Positions 24,615-36,600 of a stretch of DNA of 64,000 bases are shown here, piece after piece. Under the pieces are notes generated by a model. The model had not been told where the DNA came from. It saw only the letters and a list, made by a program, of their open reading frames with translations, and did no database searches. Source of the DNA: Rallus limicola (Eukaryota; Chordata; Aves; Gruiformes; Rallidae); the NCBI GenBank assembly GCA_022605955.1, contig JAKCOZ010000009.1:1-64000 (forward strand), given 5' to 3'. Position numbers and translations under genes: made by a program. How positions within the stretch are numbered: position 1 is the first letter of the stretch; each line of letters starts with the position of its first letter.

Positions 24615-27600
24615 CTGTACAGGGAGAGAAGAGAGAAGAGCAGGGTGAGGTGTCACAGCCAGCACCTTGGGAAGAAAGCGACAGCCTCCACTGTAAAAAG
24701 GGGCCCTTTCCTTCACCTGCTGCTGCACCCCCAGCCCCCTCCCCCCTCCTCAGGAAGTGCCCACAATGAGCAACCCTGGGAGACCTGAAACCCCAGTGCT
24801 GGCAGGGACACGGAAGCCCAGGCACCACGGGACCTCCTAGAGCGGCTCCAACAAGGGTAGCAGAGAGGGACCTATGTCTCAGCTCTGGTGGGAAGACCCA
24901 GACGCACCCCCCTCACTCCCCAGGCTCACACGGCCACCCCAAGCTCGAGGGGCAGGATCCCTCGCCGGAGAGGGGTGATGCTGGCTAGAGGAGGTGGCCC
25001 CTGCTCACCTGGAGAAGGTAGTCTGTCTTCTGCCGAGCGTAATTCATGATTTTGGTGGTGATGGTGTGACTAGAGCCCAGTGGGGTACAAAAGTAAAGCG
25101 GCTTCTCCGGCTTGCTGGCGATCGCTTTCAGGTGCGGGTTGTAGTAGGAAGAGCCCAGTTCACTGCTCTGGAGCACCACCTCCCCGGTGGTCTCCCCCAT
25201 TTTCAGGGGCAGGTACTCAAAGGCTAGATCAGCCTGGGAAGAATGAAAGGAAGAAGCCACTGGGTCAGGCAGAGATGGGGAAATCAATCCCTGCTGTACT
25301 CACACGGTGCTGGAAGGCACCCTCCCTCGCTCCAACTCCTCCTCTGACTCAGAGCCCAGCTGCCTGCAGCCCTCCAACACTATCCCAGAAGCTTCCTACC
25401 CTGAAATGCTCCCATATCCCACCCTGCTGCCGCTGAGGGGAGCACATTTGCAGGGGGTGACACAACAGACTGCAGCAGCACAGGGAGATTCCCACCATGG
25501 ATAGTCTCCCTCCCTGCTTCTCCTTCAGACCATCAGCAGGAGGAGCTGTCAGCCTTGAAAGGAAGCCCTGCATGGTTCATGCCATCAAGAAAGGCTGCAG
25601 GGCCAGAAGAGCATGTGAGATGAGCTTCGTGCCTACCTGTGTCTGCGCAGGGACAGTGAGGTGTGAGGGGACGCTGACATCGGGCACTTTGCAGTCTACA
25701 GCAAACGTCAGCGGGACAGGCAGGGCGTTGTCCACCTTGACGGTGGAAGAGAGCCTCTGCCGAATGGGGGTGCTCATTTCAACAGTGCTGATGGGTCCCG
25801 AAGCGCTGACCTTGAAAGTCACCATGTAGAACAGGTACTCTCTGGTCACCTTGTTGAGGAAGGTCACCTGAACCGGAGGACGTCAGGGAAGTGTGGTCAA
25901 TCTGCTCAGAAAACCCACACCAGATGGGCTAAGCCAGCCCAGAGACAGCCCCCCAAGCTCCACAGAACGGTCGTGAGCTGCCCCTGAGGAAGAGTGCCAA
26001 GGCCAGGGAAAGCACGTGTGGCATTTCCATGTTGTTCTCTCCCCACTGCCCATTGCTTCCAGCTCGCCAGTGTCCTGAGCCACCCGTGCTTAGTGACACC
26101 CTGCAGAGAGACTGACCCAGGAGCGGGGTGCACAGAGGGGCTCAGTACCCACCCAAGACACCAACAGGTCCCACCAGTGGGCACATGGAGGTATGAAGAA
26201 CACGCGTGTGGCTTCTCAGTGAGCACATGGCTCCTTGATGGGCCCCACAGCCTGCTGCCCATGCTTACCGTCATGTTGAAGACTCCTTCCTTGTAGGAGA
26301 AGAACGTGAGTTTGTAGTTCTTTGTGGAGGAGCCTGGCACATCGATGTATTCCAGCCCCTTCAGGACAGAACTCTTCTCCACGTTCTCTGGTTTGGTTAT
26401 GTCCACTACCACGAGGAACCTGCGGGCAAGAAGGACACAGCAAAGGTCAAGGGGACAGACTCCACAGGATGCTCATCGTGTGGGGTACCACACAGCCCCT
26501 CTCCTCCTCAATGCCTCGGGCAGAGGGAAGCAGCGCTTGGAGGAAAGCGCTGGAGAAAAGCCCACCTACAACCAGGAATGGCTCCAGGAGAGCAGGAAGC
26601 TCTCAGGAAGGAGCTTCCACAGGCAGCGGGATGCCCCTCCCTGTGCTGCTGCAGGGATCACTGAGGAGACGGGAGTTCCTGGGCCGGACTCACCTCTGTG
26701 CTCTGTTCAGCCAGTTGGAGACGGGGATGAGCTCCATGGGCGAAGTCCTACACAGAACCTCCTGCTAAATGTTCCCTGAACACTTTGGGGCCTCGGGGCT
26801 GCCTTGCAGGAGGTAGTACAAGCCTGTCCCATCTGGCAGCAGCAGAAGATGGAGCCCTAGAGACAAGCAATGGGTGAGTGAGCTCTCCCGCTCTCTGTCC
26901 AGCCCCATTCCTGGCTTCCAAGCGTGCCCTCAGTCCCAGACTGGGCGGGAGCTGCTCCATGATGCTGGCAGTACAGCTCGCTTCGCTTTCAACCTCCACA
27001 GCCTCCAGCCAGGTATATTCCAGGGCCACATTCCCTGTGTTGGACAGCTGGAAACTGAGAAGCAAGGAGGAGGAAAGGAAAAAGCCCAAGAAATACCAAG
27101 GGAGTCGAGAAGTGACACGGTTTGTGGGCTCCTGGCAGCTCTTTCTTTAGGCAGAGGAGCATCTTCTTCCCCAGACAGCTCTGCCCTGTCCAGCTCACGG
27201 CCCTGGTGTGCCCCAAGAGAAAGTATTCCAAAGTTTGCAAGTTAAAGAGACAAGGGCAGATGTGGTACCCCAGAGGCTTAATCCAAGGGGCTTCTTAGAT
27301 TAAGGTCTTGGATTAAGGTGCTCAGGTCTCAGCCTGACACTATTTTGGTTGCAAACTCATCCTGGAGCGAATGAGGACAGGAGGCACGCAAGGAAAGCAA
27401 AATCATGGCTGCTCCTGGCAGAAAGGCACAGCAGAACTGAACTTCTCCTGGCACATGTGGGCAGGACGGCAGCCACCATCTCCTGCTTGGCCTTGCGTGC
27501 AGGTAGATGGACTCCAGCACCCAGCCAGGGCTTGGGAAGGGTGAAACCATAGAGTGTTTGTTTAAAAGGATGAAGAACAGCTGAGACTGAACATAAAGCA

Positions 27601-30600
27601 GGTGGAGGGACTCACGCGAACGTCCTCGTCTGGAAGAGCAAGGTCTCCTCGAACTGAATCCTGTCCGTATCCATCTTGAACTGGGCATAGTCAGCGACAG
27701 CGCTGAGGCGCAGCTCCACCTCACGGCTGCTCTTCTCCAGGACAGTGTGAGCTGGTCCTGGGTCCATCTCGATCACCTCCAAGGAGAGAGGAGAATCACT
27801 GAGCAGAGCCCGGAAAGCCAGACGGAGCCAAACAAACCCATACAGGGGCTAGAACACACCAGCCCCATTTCCTTCCCCGGAAAGGTGATAAAGAAAGGTG
27901 ACCTTTCTGCTGTGCTATCTGTTTGTACCTCCTGATCAAAGCAATCACCACTGTGACCACGACTACACCCACAGGGACAATGACTGGGTATCAGTCCCTG
28001 TGCTTCAACCCTGTAGAAGAATATTTTCCTAACATCAGATCTGACCCTGCCTTGGCACAGCTCAAGGCCATTCCCCCTCATCCCATCACCCATCACTTGG
28101 GTGAAGAGACCAACCCCCACCTCTCTGCACCCTCCTCTCAGGTCATTGGAGGCAGTGATAAGGTCTCCCCTCAGCCTCCTCTTCTCCAGGCTCAACACCC
28201 CCAGCTCCCTCAGACGCTCCTCAGAAGGTTTGCTCTCTAGCCCCTTCCCAAGCCTGGTTGCCCTTCTCTGGACATGCTCCTGGACCTCCACGTCCTTCTT
28301 GGACTGAGGGGCCCAAACCTGAACCCAGCACTCGAGGTGCAGCCTCACCAACGCCGAGCACAGGGGCACAATCTCTGCCCCGGACCTGCTGGCCACGCTG
28401 GGTCTGACACAAGCCAGGATGCCGTTGGCCTTCCTGGCCAAAGTGTCTCCAAAGCTGAAGTTTGGAGGGGAGAGACTCGAGGCTGTCTCGGCCTCACCCC
28501 AGGCAGGACGCGTGCTTTAATGACCCGTGCCACACTTGCACACTCTCCCATCTGGTTTTCTCGGGTTGCCCAACTGCCCAGGCAAGGCACTTGGGTTTGG
28601 GGGCATCCACTGACCTTTAGAGATGTTGACGGTCAGAGCAACGTCGTGGGCCTCTGCGCAGATCTGGATATTCTCAATCTGAACAATTCCCAGGATGTTT
28701 TCTGCATCTGAGACCTAAGCCAAGAGGGAACAAACACTGCTTCAAATGTTCTCCTAATCTCTTTTGGGAAATGATATACCATTCCCAGTCGTATATCATT
28801 TATAGTCGTATATCATATATAGCTGCTGCCACCACAGCCTGTCCTGCCTGACAAGTCTCTGCAGGTCCTCAAGCTCTCCTAACACGTTCATCTCCCAGGC
28901 TGACCTAGCGGGATTCTGCTGCGGTACGAAACCCTGTCTGTCAGCCCAGCTCCACGCTCCGCCAGCAGCTGCTCCAGCACCCGGGGAGGCACAGGAGGTG
29001 TGGAGGTGTCCCAGGGCAGGTGGCATCAACAACCAACCCGCTCCTCCTGAACCACCCAGCACCCTCACTGAAATGCAGCCCCTAAACCACGGCCAACACA
29101 ACCCCAGGGCAAGAGTTCAATGCTCTACGTGAAGAGCCCTGGCCAGACTCTGAGATGGGTGCAGGGAGCACAAGGACACCCAGGCACTAGTGGAGCATTC
29201 AACCGCGTGCAGCGGCAAAGCGGTTGTCACACAGGCTCGGGACGTGGCCTTAGTACCCAGACGTAAGCCCTGCAGCAGCTGAGCATCTGGGGTGATGTGG
29301 ATGCTCAGGGATGCACCCCGGGTTCCAGGGAACCCCAGCTGCAGGGGTTCCCTGCAGCCCTCTCCGCAGGGTACCCCGCGAGCATCCCCCATCCCTGGGC
29401 TGGTCCCTCTGCCCGGCTCTACCCCCTCACCTCCAGTCGGATCTTCTTCTTAATGTTGAGCGTCTTTGTGGCCTTTAAATACAGATCCACTTCTGATTCT
29501 GCGTGGGGCCCGACAGTGCCCTTGTCTCGGGACAAGGAGAAGTCTCTGCCAAGGTTTTCCAGCCCACTGAGCTGCCAGTTCATGGGAAGTGGGGTGCTGT
29601 TCTGCAGCACTAGGGTCCTGCGTTCCAATCTGCAGAGACAGGAAGAGGCTCAGCTCAGTCCCGCTAACCATGTAACATTTAGCTGTGGGTTCAGTGCAGA
29701 AGCCTGAGAAGTGAGGCTTTGGGGGCGTGAAGCTGGGTGTTAGAAGCTTCTCCATGAGGAGGAGCTGCTGGACTACTCCGAGCCAGCAGACAAGATGGGA
29801 ATCACAGCATGGTTTGGATTGGAAAGGGCCTTAAAGATCCATTTGCCCATCACATGGTGGTGCTGCGGGCTACGGCGCTCGTGGTGTTACAGGATACCAA
29901 TGCCAGCAAGGAATGGTGAGCTGGAGACTGGAAGCTGCTGGGAGAAAGAGCCATGACTGACCTGTGCAAAAGCATCCTGCTGAAGTTCACCTGCTTGGGG
30001 CTGACCCTCAGCTCCACCTGCACCCCTTGGCAGCAGAGGTGGAAAACCACGGGCTCGGGGTTCCCCTGGATACGGCAGATGAGGTTGTCCTCCATGAGGC
30101 CAGCAGAAGTGGGGTACGCCCAAATGCTCAGCTCCTAACCCCACAAAGAGAAGCACGGGAGAGCGTTGGGTGAGCAGGAGGAACGGCTCTGGGGCTTTTC
30201 CACCAGCACTCGCCCTGCCTGCCCGTCTCCTACCTGCTTCTCGTTGGGTTTCAGCTTCATGCCGCTGGGCTCCAAGAGGAACGTGTTGCCTTTGACGTCG
30301 TGCTCAAAGGAGAAATGCACCTCTGCTTCCAGGGGGGTGACATTGAGGATGGTTATCTTCTCGCAGTTGCCTGGACAGTGCAACGCCTTGTACCTGCGTG
30401 CACAAAAGGGGAAGAGGCTGCAGAGGAGACGCCAGGACCACCACCTGCCCCAGACATGGAGGAAAACACCATGTCCAAGCTGGGAGGGGGCTGAGGATCG
30501 CACGCCATGTCCTCCGTCCTTGTGGTACTTTGATGTCTGCACCGTACCCGATGCCTCCAGCCCAGAGGCCACCTAAAGGTGGCCACCGCCTTAGAGCCAG

Positions 30601-33600
30601 GAACATGCCGGCAGCGACACCGACAGCTTTGTTTGGCCGCCTGGATCCAGCAGTGAGGATCAGGAAAACGTCATTCTCATTTTTATTGCTCTGTGGGATC
30701 CCCCCACCGCACACACTGGGCAGGTCAAATCAAACCCTCCCCGAGAGCAGATTAACCAGTGGGTCACAAAGCCACCGGCAGAAGAACCACCTGTTTGGTT
30801 GACCTACTGAGATAAAATGTGCTGAAGATGAGATGTGGAGGGTGGAGGGGCAAGTCACTATCAGGCTGGATGCAGCATGTGGCTCCAGCCACCAAGGCAC
30901 CTGCTGGGTTGGAAGATCATCTCCATCTCTCCAAGACTCACATACCCATTATCTGCTCGAGTTCACAAGTGTGGGGCCCTCAAGCCCAGCATATCTCCCA
31001 GGTCTCCTCCTGGGTCTGTCCTGAACCGTTCCACTGGCCAAGGAACACAAGGCCCTGGAGATCCCATCCCACCCCTTCCTCAGCGTGAGGAGCACGTACC
31101 AGTCTCTTGACTTCCCACACAACAGTGGTCCAAAGTGGAATACACCTGTATCCATGACATACTGCTTGAAGATGATTTCGTCATCCTCCTCACTATTCCT
31201 CCAATGAGGGAACACCACCCTGGGGAGAGAAAAGTGGTCAACAAGGAGCTGAGAGATGCTCTGAGCAGAAAACCTGGTCAGGAAGCCATAACCCTTACTG
31301 GTGGCTGAGGTACCAGTACCAAGCACGGGAATTGACGCTGGGCTGCTCAGACACCACGTTCTGCTCAAGCCAGAAGGTCCCAGGGGTACAAGGGACAGCC
31401 GTGACTCCACGTTTAAGGGGAGGCAGCGTGGGAGGTTCCCAGGGGCCAGCCTTACCGCGGGTCCTGGCTGATGGTGGGATACAGGCAGGTGCCCCGGCAG
31501 TGCAGCTGCAACAGGCGGTTGGTCCCCAGCACCTCAAAATGCAGCGTCTGGTCAAACTGGCCCAGCTCCGTGGAGGTGAAGAGGATCTTCAGTTTCACCT
31601 CACCATGGGCAGGCACTATCCACCGCCAGCTGCTCAGCCTGGCAATTAGAGAGGCAATCAGACCTTGCTAAGGACAAGGAGGCGGGTGGTCGTGGACCTG
31701 CCATCCCGTGGAGGCACCGGCAGAGTCCCTGCGGAGCTGGGGATGATGCACCTTCTTTGGCAAGATGGCAGCGAAGCAGAGGGATCACCTCGTCCCTCAC
31801 AGCTCACCTGGCTGGTCTCTCTGGGGTCGGGACCATGTCCACGCTGCTCTGGCACACCTCAGGGGTATGTGCAGGCGATGTCCTGGCCGATCCCTGGAGA
31901 TGTTTCCTGCTGCGGCCAGGGCTCCGCTTCTCCCGGCTGCCTGAGGCCTTCTCCTTCCGTGACCGGGCTCTGGTGGGGGTGAGCTGCTCCTCTGATGTCT
32001 TCCCACCGAGGGGAGGGGAGAAAACAGGGTGAGAGAGAGAGAGAGAGACGTGAGCCCTGCCCCGAGACATCCCCACCCTGGAGATAAGCCACAGCCTTGT
32101 TAACAACCAGGAGAGGCACAAGCAACCAGCATCTACCAGTTTCACGTGTGCTGGGAACTTGGCTCTCATTTCCTGGGCTTTGTTCTGCTCTCCTCACCCA
32201 GGACCCTCAAGGGAAGTTGAGGGCTTTAGGTGGTTTCTTTCCCCCCTTGCCTAGTTCTCCCCACCCTATTTCTCCAGCAGAGCCGTCTCTCTCGGACACA
32301 CAGAAGGGACAGACGCAGTGCCCCGACCTGTCTTCAGTGCCCTTCCACAGCGACCCTTCTCCATCCCGCCTGTCCCACCACGTGCCACCCAGCTCGGTCC
32401 CCTCCCCAGCACCTTCACTGTGGGCAAGACAAGGACATCCACAAGAGTTTCTGTCTTTCCTTCTTCCACAGTGGCATCTTCTGGCACAACAAAGCTGAAG
32501 TGCTTGAGGTTGTCTTCTGCTGCAGGGAGCGGTCGCTTTGCCGGGTAGTGGATCACAGAGTAAAATACGGTGGGAGGAATGGGAGGCCCTGAGGGACCCA
32601 GCCCCAGCTCATCCAGGATCTGAAGTGTAAGAGAAAACCCTGTTTGTAGTCCTGTCACCTTCATCCTCATGCTCCTTCCCTACAGCGCTGCCAACAGTGG
32701 CGGGGCGGGGGGTTATGCCCAGCGAGGTGGGCAGGCTCCAGAGCAGTGCTGGGACCCAAGACTGGGACCTAGAGAGAAACCTCTCCTCCAAGTGACTCAG
32801 AAAAGGGAACAATGGCCATGAACTGCCCTACCCTGCGACTGTTTCTAGTGATTCCCAAGCTGGGAACCTCTCTGAACAGGCAGGATACCTCCACACCCTC
32901 TTTCCGCCCATCTGAGGGATGCTGAGGACCTTCCCCAGCCACTGTGGAGCATCATCAGTGGCCTGGACAAGGTTCTGTACTGTTGTCACCTGGTGGGACA
33001 CAACGCACCGTGGCCTGGACCACGGCAGGCTCAGCATCGGAGCCTTGTAGGGCTTTACCTGCTCTGCTGCTGGCAGCTTGCCACTCTCCAGGATCTTCTG
33101 AGTCACATCTTCTGGGCTCAGCACCTGGATCTCCAAGCAGGGCACCCCAACATCCTGGCTTCTGGCAGATCCTTCTGCGCTTTCCTCTTCTGGCTGAGAT
33201 AACCTGGCACTCTCAAGAGCCTTCAGCGTTTCCAGCTGCTCCTTCTCTCTCTCCTTCTGGATCTTGCAGCTGGATAATCGGTGGCGCTGGTCTCTGGAGT
33301 GCTCTGCCTCCTCTTGGCTCGGAGGGGACTGCAGGGCACCCTGAACCCTGTCCCAGAATGTCAAAGTATGTGCGACATCTTTCCGCAGCGCCTCATAGAT
33401 CTCAAACCTCAGGGCCAAGTTCTTCTCACTGTCGCTCAGGGTCTCACTTTTGGACTGCTCCTGTTCCGTCTCCGAGGGCTGCACAACCACCGCTTGGCCC
33501 TCGTCCCTCAAGGAGCTCTTGCTCTGCTTTTTCTTCCCTCCCTGCTCACTTGCAACAGAGTCTGGCTGCTCCTTTGTAGATCCCTCCTTGCCATCTGACA

Positions 33601-36600
33601 CCTTGCTGGTGGGCTTGTTCATGCTCTGGGCAGGAGGAGCAGAAACAAAGCAGTGAGCGTTTCAAAGCGCTGACTCAAAGGCTGCAGGAATGTGATCGCC
33701 TTTAAAACAGCCCCCGCGGCCTCATCCGAGCCCCGTGCTGGGTGCTCCACAAGTCCCAATTCCCAATGGCACTGGTACCCACTTTAGCTCAACTGAAACC
33801 AAACTCTCCAGTCTTTGAGGAGCCCAGCAAACAAGCCAAGAACGGCAACAGCTTCCCAACCCAAACAGGGAACTTCAGCACTCCTGTGCTGCCCTCCGGG
33901 CTCGTTTGTGGGTGCTGGGAATCCCCAGGGCTGGCTGACTCTTTGGGAAGCCTGGTTGCTAATCAACACCTAAGGCCTGGCACTACCTCCTGCCAGACAC
34001 CGCATCCCCGACGGATCACAGCTCAGGGCTCTAAGTCACGTAGAGAGGGGGAGAAACGCTGGATTACAACTTCCCAGTGCTGCCCACTGACCGTAGGGAG
34101 TTACGTGAAGCCGCGATCCCAGCAGAGCAGCTCTACCCAACAAGCCCATGGGAACCCCCCCGGTGAAGCAGCAGCCTGCTCAAACACCGGCTGCCGTCTC
34201 CCAGCGCGGCCCCGCCTGCTCCCGCAGCCAAGTTCTCGCCCCCACGTGCAGCTCCTGGCTTCTCAGGGAACGGTGCAGCTCCCTGGGAAGGTCCTCGGGG
34301 TTTTATCACCTCCCTGTATAAACACAACCACCCACCTGCCTGACTCCAGGCTGGCCTTTCTTCCCTGAAACTCTGTCTCCTTCAAGCTCTCTCCTCCCAC
34401 GCGTTTTCTTCTTCAGCTCTTCCCTCCTCAAGCGTTCCAGCTCCTGCCGCTGCTTCTCCTCCAGCTCTCGAGCCAGCTGCTCCATTTTCCTTCAGGAAAC
34501 AGAGAACATCCCCACGAGTCACCACCAGCAATCCGGGCTCGCTGCAAGCCCACACGGTCCTGTGCTTTGCTGACTGACCCTGCGGCCAAGCAGAACCCTT
34601 AGATCATCTCCATGGATTTCTCTCAACCTGGGGAGGCTGGGAGCATCCAAAGTGAGGAGAGGTGGGAGGGGACCTTCAGGGCCAGATGAATCTAAGCCTT
34701 GATCTCAGAAGGTCTCAATCATGCAGCTTCTCTGGTGAAGTCCACCCCGATGCCTCCAGCACGCTGCCCAAGACTGACCCACCGTCTCTCCCTGCACCCA
34801 CTTCCCAGTGCAAACCAGCTCACAAATCACCAACACCCACATATCCCAGCACCGGTTCTTGGCTCTCCCAGCCCCCCTCCCCGGGCACAACCAGCTCCTT
34901 CATTAAATCACCCCATCAATCAGGAAGGAAAGGCTGTGGTAACCCCCCTCTGCAAAACCGACTCTGAAAAACCAGATGCCCTGCCGGAGCACACGACAAC
35001 CATGGGAAACTCGTGCTGTCCATCCTGGGAATCACAATTTGAAGCAGCCCTGGTGACCTCCCATGGAAACAAACCCTCAGCCGGGCTGAGCCACACGCCT
35101 GCTTTCAGCAGGTCCCTCTCCCAGCTGCACACTCATCCCACGCATCCCCCCGCCGGGCTGCATCAGAGATGCTCCCCACCTCACCCGCTGACGGGGTGCC
35201 TAGGAGACACCCAGTTTTACAGTCAGCGTCACCCCGGGACATCAGCGTAGCAAGGACTGGGGCAACCGGCACGCTGGGCCTTTACTGTGCAAACCCTCTG
35301 AGCTCAACCAAGCTCTCTGCAGCAGGGAGTGACACTGGGAGTGACCCGTGGAGGGCATACATACCTCTTCTTCTCACGCTTGACCTGTCGTGTATAGTTA
35401 TCAAACTGAGCTTTCTCCTCCTCAGTGAGGGCCTCATACTCTTCCTCATCCATCTCCCTGTGCCATTCCTTCTCCTTCTTGGCAGCTTCTTCCAAGTCCC
35501 GCTCTTCAGCACAGACCAGAGGAGAAACCATTAGCGACTGCAAGCGGAGCTTCTGGTCGGGGTGCGCTGCAAGGACTCAGCTCCGCCCCGCCCCAGCCCA
35601 CCAGGACATGCTGGGAAGCCCTTTTTCCTGCTCCAAAATTCAGATAATCCCCCCAAATTCTCAGCAGTCAGCAAGCTCCCGTGCTTATGTGTGCCAGCAT
35701 CGTGGATACCGAACCACAGCAGCTGCACTTGTGCCCAAGCTTTCAGACCGATGCCGGCCTTACGGCCCCGATTCTCATGGGAAGGACCCAGGAGCCGAGT
35801 CCTGGCTTTGCCGAGGCAGGAGGACTAAAAACATTTGGGGTGAGCGCTGCTGGTGACCCTGATACGTACGAGTAAGGCTGAGGGCTAGAGGAAGAGGATG
35901 GGAGAGGTACGGAGATGCAAAGCCTCACCTTCCTGCTCTTTTGGGGCTGCCTTCCTGGCTTTCCAAGCATCGCTGTTCTGGTACAGCTCCACAAAATAGA
36001 TATGAGGCCGATTTTGGATGGCCTTCAGGAGGCAGAGGAGGGCAGACACCGTGTTGCACGCAAAGGGGGTCTCCAGCCCATCAAACACCACTCCCTGAAA
36101 GCAGTCGCTCAACTGGGAATGAAGGCAAAAAGGCCAAGTGAGCCGTGGCACGCGTTGGGCGCCCAGGTCACCCACACACAAAGGAACACCAGCCATCACT
36201 GCCCCCAGCACGTTGGCTCCGGTCCTCCCCCACGCTCTGCCAACTTATGGCATCCATGAAGATCCCTGCGCACAGCCCCGGCCCCCTCCAAGAGCAGGTG
36301 CAGGTCTCCTCCTCTCCGAATCGTACCTCGCTGCCCATCCCCGCAGAGCAGGAACGCATCAGTTGCCACCTACCTGCAGCCTCTCAGAGAGGATGGCCAC
36401 CAGCACGTCCTCGGGCAGCACGCAGCTCAGAAAGCCCACCTCTCCCACTGTGCTGGTGCTCAGCCACCGCTGCGCGGGAACGCAGGGAATGGGAGACATG
36501 AGCAGGGAACTGGAGAGGCCCTGCAATGTCGAACAGAACAAGAAAAATAGAGCTCTTGGGAAACACCCAAACCACTCCTTGGACCTGGAGCTTCTCACCA

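Noticed and set aside
32828..33058. Extension of HYDIN x32 past its donor
   Set aside because: The frame happens to stay open into the intron, but homology stops at the donor and x33 continues the protein.
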